A DNA stretch of 37,611 nucleotides from Nitrospinaceae bacterium (GCA_029261695.1 JAJDAV010000021.1:1-37611); one strand, 5' to 3'; numbered from the stretch's first letter, positions 7,439 through 16,929 are shown. A program made the numbers and translations. Notes: generated by a model from the sequence alone, not told the origin.

Positions 7439-9553
7439 TTATTCCCTCCTGATCATCCAACCTTCCAAAAGCAGAATCCCAGCAACAAGAAGAAGCAAAG
7501 GTGTTGCCAATAACATTCCTTCTGTAGAAGCAGCCTTATAGGCACTGGGTTCCGGTTTGTTTATGGTGATTTTAATATCTGGTAGAAGGGTATTAATGTC
7601 TTCTTCGGATATTTTTCTAGGTGACGATTCTTTTGTGTCGACATTTATAGTGAAAGTTCCTATAGGTTGAGACCCCATTGGCAATTTGTTGAGAGTTTCC
7701 TGCGTGCTTTCGTGGGGAAGCTCAAATAGCGTGTAAATACCCGGTAGTTGAGTTTTATTGAATTTTATCATTCCCTTTTCTTCTAGTGCTAAATGGATAT
7801 TGCCTCCGGGTGTTTGGACAGCCCAATTTGCATCAGGTCGATCTATGTTTTGCTGAAAAGTTTCACCGACTAATAGATCTTGGTGAGAAACGTTTTCAAG
7901 TCCGCGAGTGGCATACTGTGTCCATCTTTGTATCCATGGAAGAAACGTAGGCTGAATTGGGAAGTCATTCCATTGTCGATCTAAAGAACTAAGAAATAAA
8001 ATGATTTTTCCTTTTCCAGAGTCAGTTTCTATAACTGCGGGGTTTTCATTTGTAAACCAATTTGCCACTTTAAATTTCTTTTTATCTCTTGCTTGAATAG
8101 TGAAAAATGAATGGAAGGGGATCTCCTTCATTTCTTCAATAGCTTTGGCAGAAAATGCTCGCATTACAGGATGCTCGGTGCTTTTGAATAAAAGGTGGGT
8201 TTTATCAAAATTTTTTACGGCTTCAAAAGTAACCGGCAAAAGGTTGCCCAATTTCTCATTGTAATATTTTGGGTTGACCTGATCGCCCATGCCAAATATT
8301 AAAGCTCCACCTCTTAAAACATAATTTTCCAGTTCCAGCTCATAATCAATGGGAAATTCTCTGACATTCGCGAGAATGACAACTGAAAAATCTGAAAGCT
8401 GCCTTAGTGGTAGCTCAGCCAGGGTTGAGACAGTGGGGTCAATATGTGAAACAGAAACTGAAAATGGATTGAGAGCGCGCTCCAGATAAAAGGACTCACT
8501 CTGATGTGAAATGGTCCCAGGGTCTCCATCTACAACAAGAACTTTGATGTTTTGATTAGGAAGATGTGAGAAAAAACGTCTGTCGTCTATTGGTAATACA
8601 TCGTTACCAGCTTTTATTTCACCAAGGATAGTATCTTCATTGCGTAAAGGAATGGAAAATTCTTTGGAGATGGTTTGCCCACCTTGAATATCTACAAGAG
8701 TTTCTTTTTTTGTTTTTTTATCAAGAATCAATGAGACGGGTACGCGTTGCCTCGCTTGGGAATGATTGGTGACTTTTGTTGTGATTTTTAAAATTCTACT
8801 TCGTGCTAGAAACTCCTGTTGGGATTGAACGCTTTCTACAGAGATCAGGTTGTTTTTTACAGAGAGTGTAGAGAAATCAAAAACTTTCAATGGAACAGTT
8901 GGTAAATTGTCGATTTCCGAAAAAACTTCCTTATCCCATCCATTTTTATCTAGATCAGTCAGAACGATGAGATTCTTTTCTTTGTTGCTTGAAGATTTTA
9001 AAAGAGTGGCTGCTTTTTCCAGGGCACGGCCCATATCCGTTGTTTGAAAAGAAGGTTGTAAACTTTGAGTTAATTTTACAAAACTCCCCTTTTGTGCCAT
9101 CCAGTCTTGATCGATGCGCGCAGGGTTGGAGGCAAGGACTAAACTGAACTCACTTCCTTCAGGGATTTGGGTTAGGAGTTTTGACAAAAACTGTGTTGCA
9201 GATTCAAAAAGCGTTTTTTCTTCTACCTGGCTTCTCATGCTAAAGGAATCATCTAAAATGAAAACATAAGAAGCAGGTGAGTCGTTACGAAAGGCTTCTG
9301 AGTCTCCCAAAGAAAAAAACGGGTTAGCTAATGCGAGACTGAATAAAGCTATACCCAGGCAACGTAGGAAAAGCAATAGAAGTCGATTGGGGTTAGATTT
9401 TTTTATGGATCGTTTTTGCGATTGAAATAATAAGTAAACTGCTGAAAAGCGTATATGCTTTTGTTGTCTGCGTGTTAATAAATGGATCAAAATAGGAATG
9501 GATATTCCTAATAGTCCAAAAAGAAAAAAAGGTGAGGTAAAATTTAAATTCAT
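7439..9553 (-). CDS. BatA-type membrane protein with von Willebrand factor A domain
   Basis: 704 residues. The N-terminus (1-80) is the double-TM BatA/aerotolerance-type region: SPFFLFGLLGISIPILIHLL, then RLLLLFLRCLGIALFSLALANPFF. A vWA domain follows with a MIDAS-type DDSFSMRS. The middle contains a glutamine-amidotransferase-like or ThuA-like segment (VLVVDGDPG, ...GGALIFGMGD) as often seen in these proteins. A final TM (about 678-697) precedes WMIRRE. It probably works in the inner membrane with the DUF58 protein, because the two genes overlap by ATGA (9550-9553). The MoxR-type ATPase that usually accompanies this pair is not in the window. Confidence 0.85.
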   Translation of the reverse strand: MNLNFTSPFFLFGLLGISIPILIHLLTRRQQKHIRFSAVYLLFQSQKRSIKKSNPNRLLLLFLRCLGIALFSLALANPFFSLGDSEAFRNDSPASYVFILDDSFSMRSQVEEKTLFESATQFLSKLLTQIPEGSEFSLVLASNPARIDQDWMAQKGSFVKLTQSLQPSFQTTDMGRALEKAATLLKSSSNKEKNLIVLTDLDKNGWDKEVFSEIDNLPTVPLKVFDFSTLSVKNNLISVESVQSQQEFLARSRILKITTKVTNHSQARQRVPVSLILDKKTKKETLVDIQGGQTISKEFSIPLRNEDTILGEIKAGNDVLPIDDRRFFSHLPNQNIKVLVVDGDPGTISHQSESFYLERALNPFSVSVSHIDPTVSTLAELPLRQLSDFSVVILANVREFPIDYELELENYVLRGGALIFGMGDQVNPKYYNEKLGNLLPVTFEAVKNFDKTHLLFKSTEHPVMRAFSAKAIEEMKEIPFHSFFTIQARDKKKFKVANWFTNENPAVIETDSGKGKIILFLSSLDRQWNDFPIQPTFLPWIQRWTQYATRGLENVSHQDLLVGETFQQNIDRPDANWAVQTPGGNIHLALEEKGMIKFNKTQLPGIYTLFELPHESTQETLNKLPMGSQPIGTFTINVDTKESSPRKISEEDINTLLPDIKITINKPEPSAYKAASTEGMLLATPLLLLVAGILLLEGWMIRRE

Positions 9554-10458
9554 ACTTTTATAAAGCTTTTTCTCTTTAGCAGATAATAGCTCAAGGCTTG
9601 TTGAAGAGGAGTAGAGGTATCCATTAACACGTAATCAACGCCGAGTCCGTTGCTGATTTTTTTCATATGTTCGATTTGTTCTTGTATGGCTTTTTGGTAT
9701 TCCTCGCGAATATCCATTGGGTCCAACCCTACCATCGGATCATCTTCAAGAGATTCAAATACTGTATCTCCTTCGAACGGTAGGTTCAATTCATCTGGAT
9801 GGAGAACATGGAAAAGAATAACTTCCAGCCCTCTGGAGCGAAGTAGTTTTAAACTTTTGTGGATGTCTTGATCCCGGGTTAAAAAGTCAGAAATTAAGAT
9901 CAACATGCTGCGACCCTGCAAACGTTCAGTCAATCCCCCAAGCACATTTTCTATCTGGGTTTCGCCTTTTGGAGTAAGGGTCGAAAGTCCATGCAGGATA
10001 TGTTGCAAATGCGAAGCTTTAGATCGTGGGGGTATGTGCTCAACTACATGATCGTTAAATAAGGTCAACCCCACGGCGTCGAATTGTTTTAAAAATAGAT
10101 AAGATAAAGCCGCAACAAGATTGCAGGCGTAATCCATTTTTGACTCGCTTTTTTCGAAAGGAGATTGATAGGCCATAGATCCGCTGGCGTCAAGAAGGAT
10201 TGTGCATTTTAGATTGGTGGATTGTTCAAATTGTTTGACATGATACTTGTCCGTTTTTCCTGCCACTTTCCAATCAATGTGCCTAATCTCATCACCTGGG
10301 GAATAGTCTTTGTATTCGGCAAACTCAACACTTGATCCCTTATGGCGACTCCGATGCTGGCCTGTGAGTAACCCATCGACTAAATTCATAGCCGTAACCT
10401 TTAGTGAAGAAATTCGGGCAAGAACCTGCGGATCGTAATTTTTTGATGTGTTTTCCAT
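9550..10458 (-). CDS. DUF58 family protein (vWA-like, MoxR-associated type)
   Basis: About 302 residues from the ATG at 10458. The frame extends to a TTG at 10485, but ATG leads directly into the standard family start (ARISSLKVTAMNLVDGLLTGQHRS). Signature segments are SVEFAEYKDYSPGDEIRHIDWKV, KQFEQSTNL and the metal-site-like LLDASGSMAY, followed by a vWA-like fold (LILISDFL, LEVILFHVLHPDE). Soluble; no TM. DUF58 proteins usually cooperate with MoxR AAA ATPases in envelope-protein or metal-cofactor maturation. Here it is translationally coupled to the BatA-like gene, and no moxR is visible. No strong Shine-Dalgarno is seen at either start. Confidence 0.87.
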   Translation of the reverse strand: MENTSKNYDPQVLARISSLKVTAMNLVDGLLTGQHRSRHKGSSVEFAEYKDYSPGDEIRHIDWKVAGKTDKYHVKQFEQSTNLKCTILLDASGSMAYQSPFEKSESKMDYACNLVAALSYLFLKQFDAVGLTLFNDHVVEHIPPRSKASHLQHILHGLSTLTPKGETQIENVLGGLTERLQGRSMLILISDFLTRDQDIHKSLKLLRSRGLEVILFHVLHPDELNLPFEGDTVFESLEDDPMVGLDPMDIREEYQKAIQEQIEHMKKISNGLGVDYVLMDTSTPLQQALSYYLLKRKSFIKV

Positions 10459-10583
10459 AAACCGATAAGAAACAAGGGAAATCAATTTGGTTCATTGTCT
10501 CATAAAACCTTAAGAGGGCAAAAACCAATAACCGCAGGTTGCCGGCAAATCAGGAATACTGCAATAGGGGGTTCTGTTTTCCT

Positions 10584-10633
10584 CAAGGCGTAGCCTTGTA
10601 GAGGCTTGACATTATGAGGGAGGCTTATAGAAT
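10584..10633 (+). promoter_or_regulatory. Strong sigma-70-type promoter with upstream inverted repeat
   Basis: TTGACA (10606-10611, 6 of 6 to consensus), a 16-nt spacer and TAGAAT (10628-10633, 5 of 6) form a promoter facing the M1 aminopeptidase gene, with an expected start near 10640. Directly upstream is a perfect 6-bp inverted repeat, CAAGGC/GCCTTG (10584-10589 and 10593-10598), which could bind a regulator. Confidence 0.65.
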
Positions 10634-10669
10634 GACTCTTTCTATTTAGATCGAGGGTTGGCCAAAAAG

Positions 10670-13273
10670 ATGAGAACGACAAGATATTGCAAGTGTCATT
10701 TTGTTAATGGCGAGTCGGAGCACTGGGGAATCCTGGACCGAACCACCTTTGCTCAAAAGGGGGCGAAGGCCCATTTTGCGCCTGATACACCAATAATTCC
10801 AAAGCATTTATTGTTGGAACTAAATTTTGACTGGGAACAGGAGAAAGTTTGGGGCAGCACGACTTACGAACTGTTGGCGAACGTAAATAATATTTGCGAA
10901 ATCGAACTGGATGCGGCGAATCTGGATATTGATCGGGTGCAAATAGGTAGCAGGGGGGTATCTTTTGAAAACACCGGTGAGAAGGTAATTGTTTTTCTGG
11001 CGAAACCTCTTAAAGAGGGTTCCGCTATTAAATTAAAGTTGCATCACTCCGTTACCCGACCCGCAGCCGGTATCTATTTTACTAAACCTGACAAGGAATA
11101 TCCTAACCGATTTAAAACCGTTTGGACTCAGGGGCAAGATGAAGATTCAAAATACTATTTTCCCTGCTTCGATCAACCCAATTTCAAGCAAACAACCGAG
11201 GTAAAGCTTCATCTCCCAAAAGGAATGTTTGGCCTTTCTAATGGTCGACTGCTGAAAAAAACAAACTCAAGAACAAAGAGTTTTTATCATTACAAACTGG
11301 AAATTCCTTACTCGACTTATTTGCTTTCTATTGTTGCAGGAGATTTTGTTGAACATAAAAGTAAAGCTGGGAATATTGATGTAAAGTGGTATGTGCAAAA
11401 GGGTAGAGAAAAAGAAGGTCGAAACTCATTTAAAGATACCGGAAAGATCATGCAGTATTTTTCAAAATACACGGGTTATTCTTATCCGTACAAACATTAT
11501 ACGCAAATCGCTGTTCCAGAATTTGTTTTTGGAGGAATGGAGAATTTTACAGTTACCACGCAAACAGATCTCACTTTACATGATGATCGCGCCCGACTGG
11601 ATTTAGATTCGAATGGGCTTGTTGCTCATGAAGCGGCGCATATGTGGTTTGGGGATATTGTTACTGCAAAGGATTGGTCGCATGCTTGGTTGCATGAATC
11701 TTTCGCTACATATTTCGATGCTCTATACACTCGAGAGTCCAAGGGTGAAGAAGAGTTTCGTTATCAGTTGTTGGAAGATGCGGAAACCTATTTTAGTGAA
11801 GATACCCGCTATCGCCGTCCTATAGTTACTAATATTTTCAAGGAGCCTATAGATCTTTTCGATGCGCATCTTTATCCCGGTGGGGCTGTACGGTTACATT
11901 ATTTGAAAAACCTGATAGGTGAGGATAAATTTCGTAAGGCGCTGAAAATATTTTTAAAACGCCATGAAAAAGGATTGGTCGAAACCGTTGACCTAAGTCG
12001 ATGTTTGCAGGAAGTTAGTGGGAAAAACTTTGATGAATGGATGAGTCAGTGGATCTATCGGGGAGGCTATCCCAGTTTAGAAGTGAGTTACTCATGGAAT
12101 AAAGAAATTGCTGAGGTAACGATCAAGCAAACTCAAAAAGCAGAAAAGAAGGGTGACAATCTTCTTTTTAAGTTGCCTCTCAAGTTGGAATTCTATTTCT
12201 CGCGAGGATCAGAGAAATTTCCTATCGAGATAAAGAATAAGGAGGAAAAGTTTTGCTTCAAGTTAAAACGAAAACCACTTTATTTCAGGCTTGATCCGGA
12301 CTACGAATGTCCTGTTAAAAAAGTTAAGTTGGATATTTCAGGAGCCATGCTGCAAGAACAGATAAAGAGAGACCTTGATCCGATAGGCCGAATTGAAGCC
12401 GCCCAGGCGTTGGCAACAAAACCTTCAAATGTTAAGATCCTCGGTCAGAGCCTGAAGAGCGAAACAGAGTGGGGAGTGGCTCATCGAATTGCGGGAGCAT
12501 TGGGGAAAATTGGCGGGGAAGCTGCTCGTGATTCTTTAATCAGAGCATTAAATCACCATAGCCATGCGAAAATCAGATGGGGCATAATTCAGGCTTTGGC
12601 TGTGTTTACTCAGGATGAAAAGGTAGCGCGTTGCTTGAAAAAGATCGCCATGGGGGACCCTTCCTATCGCGTTGAAGCGGCAGCTCTGGGGGCTTTGGGC
12701 AGGATAAAGGCCAAAGATTGTCGAGAGTTTTTGGAGGGATTTCTTAATCGTCCCTCACATAATGATATTGGCAGAGCTGCGATATTTAGAGCTCTAGCGA
12801 ACCTTGAAGATAAAGACTCCTGGCAAACTATTTTACAAGGTGCTGAATATGGTGCTCCTCAAGGCAGCCGACCCGCAGCGATTCAGGGGTTGGCAAAACT
12901 GGCAAAGAGATTTGAACAATTAAAGCCAGAGGCGGTTGAGGTTTTTAAGAGAATTGCAGAAGAAACTAGAGGTACCCCCGCAGCAACATTTCGCGGTAAA
13001 CTGGCAGCAATTCAATCCATGGGCGTTCTGGAAGAGTTGGCGGCGATTCCTATTTTGAGAAAACTGGCTGCTCGGGAAACCGATGGCCGACTAAAAAGAA
13101 GAGCCGAAGACACTATTCGCGACCTGATGGAATCTGCAAAGAAGCCAAAAGAAATGTTATTGTTACGATCGGATCTTGATGATCTGATCAAAGAAAATAA
13201 ATCTCTTCGCGATCGATTTGATTTAATGGAAAACCGAGAAGAAGCGAAATCTAAAAAGAAAAAAAGGACTTAA
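10670..13273 (+). CDS. M1-family zinc aminopeptidase with C-terminal HEAT-like repeats
   Basis: The frame opens at TTG 10658; ATG 10670 is the likelier start. Numbered from 10658, the exopeptidase motif GGMEN is at 292-296 and the zinc motif HEAAH is at 324-328, with the third ligand E347 exactly 18 residues later (HExxH-x18-E). The enzyme should remove N-terminal residues from peptides. No signal peptide is visible, so it is probably cytoplasmic. After the catalytic part (to about 560), HEAT/PBS-lyase-like helical repeats follow (for example GAAQALATKPS-type units, HRIAGALGKIGGEAARDSL, EAAALGALGRIKAKDCREFL). A lysine-rich coiled-coil tail ends the protein. The LRR gene follows after 4 nt, implying co-expression. 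Confidence 0.93.
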   Translation: MRTTRYCKCHFVNGESEHWGILDRTTFAQKGAKAHFAPDTPIIPKHLLLELNFDWEQEKVWGSTTYELLANVNNICEIELDAANLDIDRVQIGSRGVSFENTGEKVIVFLAKPLKEGSAIKLKLHHSVTRPAAGIYFTKPDKEYPNRFKTVWTQGQDEDSKYYFPCFDQPNFKQTTEVKLHLPKGMFGLSNGRLLKKTNSRTKSFYHYKLEIPYSTYLLSIVAGDFVEHKSKAGNIDVKWYVQKGREKEGRNSFKDTGKIMQYFSKYTGYSYPYKHYTQIAVPEFVFGGMENFTVTTQTDLTLHDDRARLDLDSNGLVAHEAAHMWFGDIVTAKDWSHAWLHESFATYFDALYTRESKGEEEFRYQLLEDAETYFSEDTRYRRPIVTNIFKEPIDLFDAHLYPGGAVRLHYLKNLIGEDKFRKALKIFLKRHEKGLVETVDLSRCLQEVSGKNFDEWMSQWIYRGGYPSLEVSYSWNKEIAEVTIKQTQKAEKKGDNLLFKLPLKLEFYFSRGSEKFPIEIKNKEEKFCFKLKRKPLYFRLDPDYECPVKKVKLDISGAMLQEQIKRDLDPIGRIEAAQALATKPSNVKILGQSLKSETEWGVAHRIAGALGKIGGEAARDSLIRALNHHSHAKIRWGIIQALAVFTQDEKVARCLKKIAMGDPSYRVEAAALGALGRIKAKDCREFLEGFLNRPSHNDIGRAAIFRALANLEDKDSWQTILQGAEYGAPQGSRPAAIQGLAKLAKRFEQLKPEAVEVFKRIAEETRGTPAATFRGKLAAIQSMGVLEELAAIPILRKLAARETDGRLKRRAEDTIRDLMESAKKPKEMLLLRSDLDDLIKENKSLRDRFDLMENREEAKSKKKKRT

Positions 13274-13277
13274 CAGA

Positions 13278-13850
13278 ATGAATAAACCATTTAATGATGA
13301 GCCGATAGATGTGCTGGTAAAAAAATACATGGCAAAAAATGGAACCGAGCTCGATTTACGTATAAAGTACATCGGTGATGAAGGGGTCGATTTTCTGGCT
13401 AAATGCCCAGACTTGGTTGACCTTGAAGTGCTGAATCTTGAGCGTAACGAAATCACCGATAAAGGAATTCAATCTCTCGCCAATTCTACTATTATCACCA
13501 ACCTAAAAGAATTGCATTTAGAGCGAAATGATGTGGGCGATGCGGGTGCTGTTGCAATTGCCAACTCTTCAAACTTTTCCTACTTGAGTTTTGTGAATTT
13601 TTGGAAAAACAAGGTTGGCGCTGAAGGCGCTCAAGCCATTGCTTCTTCCACAAACTTAGTTAACTTGAGAAACCTTGATCTGGCACAAAATCAGATCGGT
13701 GATGAAGGTGCTAAAGCATTGGCAGCAAGCACCACCCTGGCGGGGCTTGAATACCTTGAAGTTTTCGGAAGTGGTCTTACCGAAGAAGGTAAAAAGCAAT
13801 TAAAAGAGTGCAACACCTTTCCCAAGCTTCAACATCTTGTCCTTGAATAG
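13278..13850 (+). CDS. Leucine-rich-repeat protein, ribonuclease-inhibitor type
   Basis: 190 residues, with about five LRR units of roughly 27 residues following the pattern L-x-x-L-x-L-x-x-N-x-I-x-D-x-G-x-x-A-L/I-A-x-S (for example LRNLDLAQNQIGDEGAKALA). This is the RNI-like/GALA class of LRR, a protein-binding solenoid. There is no signal peptide or TM, so it is probably cytoplasmic. It begins 4 nt after the aminopeptidase stop with AAGGA at 13264-13268 as ribosome binding site. It is related in pattern to two other LRR genes in this window (near 29.9 and 30.5 kb). Its partner is unknown; the aminopeptidase is the obvious candidate. Confidence 0.88.
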   Translation: MNKPFNDEPIDVLVKKYMAKNGTELDLRIKYIGDEGVDFLAKCPDLVDLEVLNLERNEITDKGIQSLANSTIITNLKELHLERNDVGDAGAVAIANSSNFSYLSFVNFWKNKVGAEGAQAIASSTNLVNLRNLDLAQNQIGDEGAKALAASTTLAGLEYLEVFGSGLTEEGKKQLKECNTFPKLQHLVLE

Positions 13851-13889
13851 CGGTTACCTCGCGTGTGTTAAATCTCTTCTTTAATATTA

Positions 13890-13904
13890 TGCCCCTTAGG
13901 GGCA
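13890..13904. terminator. Short GC hairpin, possible terminator
   Basis: TGCCCC (13890-13895) pairs with GGGGCA (13899-13904) across a TTA loop, in the gap between two convergent genes. No clear T-tract follows on either strand, so termination is only a suggestion. Confidence 0.3.
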
Positions 13905-13971
13905 GGGCTAATTTGTTGGTACCTATTTAAGGCAGAGCTGATTGTGTTATGACCAGCTAAAAACCTCCTTG

Positions 13972-14391
13972 TCAGGGATAGGCCGCGATTTTTAAATTGG
14001 ATTCCACCCCAAGAATTTTCTGTGTTTTATGAATGATTGCGTTTGCGGTCGACTTGTCTTTTAGGAAAAGCCCTTCCCGCGCATTGATCGTCATTTTGGT
14101 TGTTTTAGGAGTAATAGATTTCAGGTTAATAAATATACTTAAATTTTTAGTTGTGGCTTCAATAAATCTTCCCTCTTCATTTCCTCGATTTTCAACTACC
14201 TTTATTGCCATTTTTTCCGAAGCATCCATTATGGCCCAGACTACTTTATCAAGAGGGTGGTTGACCGTCTTTTGCGCAACGTTCGTGAAGGAATAACCCA
14301 ATCCCAGACTGCCACCGGTAATAGCCACCGCTGCACAACCGGATAAAATTGAAAGGCAAAATATTGTCACCCCTAACTTTAAAAAACTCAT
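13972..14391 (-). CDS. Predicted lipoprotein, DUF3568-like
   Basis: The start at ATG 14391 is set by a strong Shine-Dalgarno (GGGAGGA, minus strand, around 14396-14401) and by the signal sequence that follows: MSFLKLGVTIFCLSILSGCAAV, with the lipobox LSGC. An upstream extension of the frame to 14448 lacks such support. The mature part has a Gly-rich opening (ITGGSLGLGYSF), then TVNHPLDKVVWAIMDASEKMAIKV and alternating beta segments ending in LKIAAYP. This matches my memory of the DUF3568 family of small lipoproteins, whose function is unknown. It would be anchored in a membrane facing the periplasm. Confidence 0.8.
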   Translation of the reverse strand: MSFLKLGVTIFCLSILSGCAAVAITGGSLGLGYSFTNVAQKTVNHPLDKVVWAIMDASEKMAIKVVENRGNEEGRFIEATTKNLSIFINLKSITPKTTKMTINAREGLFLKDKSTANAIIHKTQKILGVESNLKIAAYP

Positions 14392-14570
14392 TATTCCTCC
14401 CATACTTGCAATTAAAAAAACTCCAGACAGACACGCAATCTTCCCCATTTGTGAAGCCTGTTAGGTGTGGATGCGTATGTAAAGAGCAATTTACGTGCCG
14501 AATGAAAGCGATTGTTTTACCGCAATATTCCCGAGGCACTGAATTTCACGAATTAAAGACTGTATATTTT

Positions 14571-14596
14571 TGTTCACTTTTGATTAAAAGTGAGCA
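14571..14596. repeat. AT-rich inverted repeat
   Basis: TGTTCACTTTT (14571-14581) and AAAAGTGAGCA (14586-14596) pair over 11 positions with one G-T wobble around a GATT loop. It lies between the end of recG and the lipoprotein gene, both on the minus strand. Neither side has a proper T-tract, so it may be an operator or a processing hairpin. The rest of 14392-14640 shows nothing else recognisable. Confidence 0.45.
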
Positions 14597-14640
14597 CATT
14601 TATTAGGGGTAAATCTAAAAAAAATTTATTGAGAGGGGTG

Positions 14641-16767
14641 CTAAATAATATCCATAAGGGGTAGGTGTTTACCTAATAGCCGGTGGACAGCATTCTTGAG
14701 AGGTTGGTTCTCTGGGGCTTCGAGGTTTGGGTCGCGGTCAATCAATGCGAAAGCTTCTTTTCGAGCCACATCTAGAATTTTGATATCTCGAATCAAATTG
14801 GCAATCTTTAGGACAGGTAACCCCGATTGCCGGGTCCCCATAAAATCACCTGGACCTCGAATTTTTAAATCCTCTTCTGCAATTTCGAATCCATCTCGGG
14901 AGTTCTGCATTGCTTTCATTCTTGCTTTGCCTTCTTCAGAGATTGGAAAGTAGGCGGCTAGTAAACAATGCGATGCATGCTTACCTCGACCTACTCGCCC
15001 TCGAAGTTGGTGCAGTTGTGCAAGTCCAAATCGTTCAGCATGCTCGATGATCATCACTGTTGCGTTGGGAATGTCGATGCCGACTTCGATTACCGTAGTG
15101 GCAACAAGTACTTGAACTTCATTTCTTAGAAATCGAGACATGATTTCCTGACGTTCTTCTTTCTTTAATTTTCCGTGAATGAGACAGGCGGCTAAATGTG
15201 GGAACCGTTCTTGAATGGATTCAAAAACGGTGACGGCTGCTTTCAAGTCCATCACTTCAGATTCTTCGATGAGTGGGCAAACTACAAAAGCCTGTCTTCC
15301 CATTTTTAATTCAGATTCCATTAGTGCATAGGCTTTGTCTTGCTGTTTCTCGTAAAACACCCGGGTGGTAATGGGCTGTCTTCCTGGAGGAAACTCGTCA
15401 AGAAATGAAACATCCATATCGCCATAAATGGTCAATGCTAGAGATCGGGGGATCGGCGTTGCAGTCATTATTAAGAGGTGAGGATGGTTTCCTTTTTTGC
15501 CTATTGCTTCTCTTTGTAATACCCCGAAACGATGTTGCTCGTCCACTACAGCCAGTCCTAATTGTTTAAATTGAATTTCCTTTTGCACCAAAGAATGGGT
15601 TCCGACGATGATGCGAGTTTTTCCCGTTTCGATATCCTGATAGATGGCTTTTCTTTCTTTTCCCTTTAAGGTCCCTGTGACCAGAGCCAATTCGATTCCC
15701 AGCGCATCACAATACGGACGGATATTTAGATAATGCTGCTCGGCAAGAATTTCTGTTGGAACCATCAAGGCGGCTTGGGATTCATTGTCTACCGCTGTTA
15801 GAAGGGCGGTGAGGGCTACGATTGTTTTTCCGCTACCGACATCTCCCTGAATAAGGCGATTCATGGGTTTTTCTTTTTCCAGGTCGGCCATTATTTCTGC
15901 GAGCACTCTTTTTTGTGCCTCTGTCAATTGAAACGGTAGAAGTTTGATGAATTTTTTGATCAGATCGCCTCGGGTTTTAAATGCCATTCCTGTTTTGATT
16001 TCTCCTGCGTGTTTTTTTCTATAGGCTAATCCGGTTTGAATAAGAAACAACTCTTCGAAGATCAATCTTTTTTGTGCCGGAGTTTTAAACGTATCTAGGT
16101 CTTTTGCTATGAAATCCGCCGACGGTGGAAAATGTGCTTTTTGAAATGCTTCGCTACGAGTAAGAAGCTTGTGCCTGCGTATAATTTCTTCAGGGAGGAC
16201 CTCATCCACCAAAGGTAAATATTTCTCGAGAACATTGCTTAGAATACTTCGCATGGACTTTTGGTGCAGCCCATCAGTGGTATGGTAGACAGGAACTATT
16301 TTTCCTCCTTCCAGTGAGATCGTTGTTTCATCCGTTACACGTTCTGTATCGGGGTGGACGATTTCCACGCCGCTTCTTTTGTTGACTGTGGGTTTTCCTG
16401 AGACAATGAGTTTGGCTCCGGTTTTGAATTTTTCCAGCATATAGGTTTCGTTGAAACGAAACCATCTTGCGCGGGTGGTTCCTGTTTCATCCTGAAAGAT
16501 AACTTCAAAGACCCTTTTGCGCCGGCCCATATAGATGACACCGGCATTGAGTACTTCAGCCGTAAAGGTTGAAAATTCGCCGGGAATGAGTGTAGATATT
16601 GTTTTTAGCTGACTCCTGTCTTCATAGCGAAATGGAAGGAAGTACAGAAAATCTTCAATAGCTGTGAGTTGTAGCTTTTGCAGCAGGAGAGCTTTTTTTG
16701 GGCCGACCCCTTTGATAAATTGGATGGGGTCATCCAATGATACTTTTTTCCATTCAGTCGAATTCAT
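14641..16767 (-). CDS. recG: ATP-dependent DNA helicase RecG
   Basis: 708 residues, close to the usual RecG length. RecG is a superfamily 2 helicase that regresses stalled replication forks and branch-migrates Holliday junctions. The N-terminal wedge/OB part (about 1-230) has IKGVGPKKALLLQKLQL and FLPFRYEDRS. Walker A is GDVGSGKT (308-315), the Walker B box is DEQH (409-412), and the TATPIP and QLRGRVGRG motifs are present. The C-terminal RecG-specific region includes GPGDFMGTRQSG. The gene is divergent from rel; the 162-nt gap between them carries a promoter for rel. Confidence 0.97.
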   Translation of the reverse strand: MNSTEWKKVSLDDPIQFIKGVGPKKALLLQKLQLTAIEDFLYFLPFRYEDRSQLKTISTLIPGEFSTFTAEVLNAGVIYMGRRKRVFEVIFQDETGTTRARWFRFNETYMLEKFKTGAKLIVSGKPTVNKRSGVEIVHPDTERVTDETTISLEGGKIVPVYHTTDGLHQKSMRSILSNVLEKYLPLVDEVLPEEIIRRHKLLTRSEAFQKAHFPPSADFIAKDLDTFKTPAQKRLIFEELFLIQTGLAYRKKHAGEIKTGMAFKTRGDLIKKFIKLLPFQLTEAQKRVLAEIMADLEKEKPMNRLIQGDVGSGKTIVALTALLTAVDNESQAALMVPTEILAEQHYLNIRPYCDALGIELALVTGTLKGKERKAIYQDIETGKTRIIVGTHSLVQKEIQFKQLGLAVVDEQHRFGVLQREAIGKKGNHPHLLIMTATPIPRSLALTIYGDMDVSFLDEFPPGRQPITTRVFYEKQQDKAYALMESELKMGRQAFVVCPLIEESEVMDLKAAVTVFESIQERFPHLAACLIHGKLKKEERQEIMSRFLRNEVQVLVATTVIEVGIDIPNATVMIIEHAERFGLAQLHQLRGRVGRGKHASHCLLAAYFPISEEGKARMKAMQNSRDGFEIAEEDLKIRGPGDFMGTRQSGLPVLKIANLIRDIKILDVARKEAFALIDRDPNLEAPENQPLKNAVHRLLGKHLPLMDII

Positions 16768-16817
16768 GGCCCAATAGTAGCCTCCCCGGCAGATAGGGGC
16801 AAGGCTTTGATTGTGGA

Positions 16818-16846
16818 TTGACAGAAAAAAATTGTAGAAGTATGCT
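16818..16846 (+). promoter_or_regulatory. Sigma-70-type promoter for rel
   Basis: TTGACA (16818-16823, perfect) is followed by a 17-nt spacer and TATGCT (16841-16846, 4 of 6). The expected start near 16853 gives a leader of about 77 nt before ATG 16930. AAGGGA at 16915-16920 is a suitable ribosome binding site. Confidence 0.65.
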
Positions 16847-16929
16847 TAAAGTAAGGAGTTATGCGCTAGCAATTCCATAAAATGGAAAAATAATTTTGTT
16901 GGATTGCCTTTTCTAAGGGATTTTCAATT

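Noticed and set aside
10500-10682. Minus-strand open frame between the DUF58 and aminopeptidase genes
   Set aside because: It crosses a strong plus-strand promoter, has no recognisable domain and no ribosome binding site.
13278-13850. Direct repeats suggesting a repeat array
   Set aside because: The repetition is the LRR coding pattern at protein level; spacing and sequence at DNA level do not form a CRISPR or satellite array.
14349-14606. Plus-strand open frame over the lipoprotein leader
   Set aside because: It is antisense to a lipoprotein signal sequence with a strong ribosome binding site, and its own product has no sensible composition.
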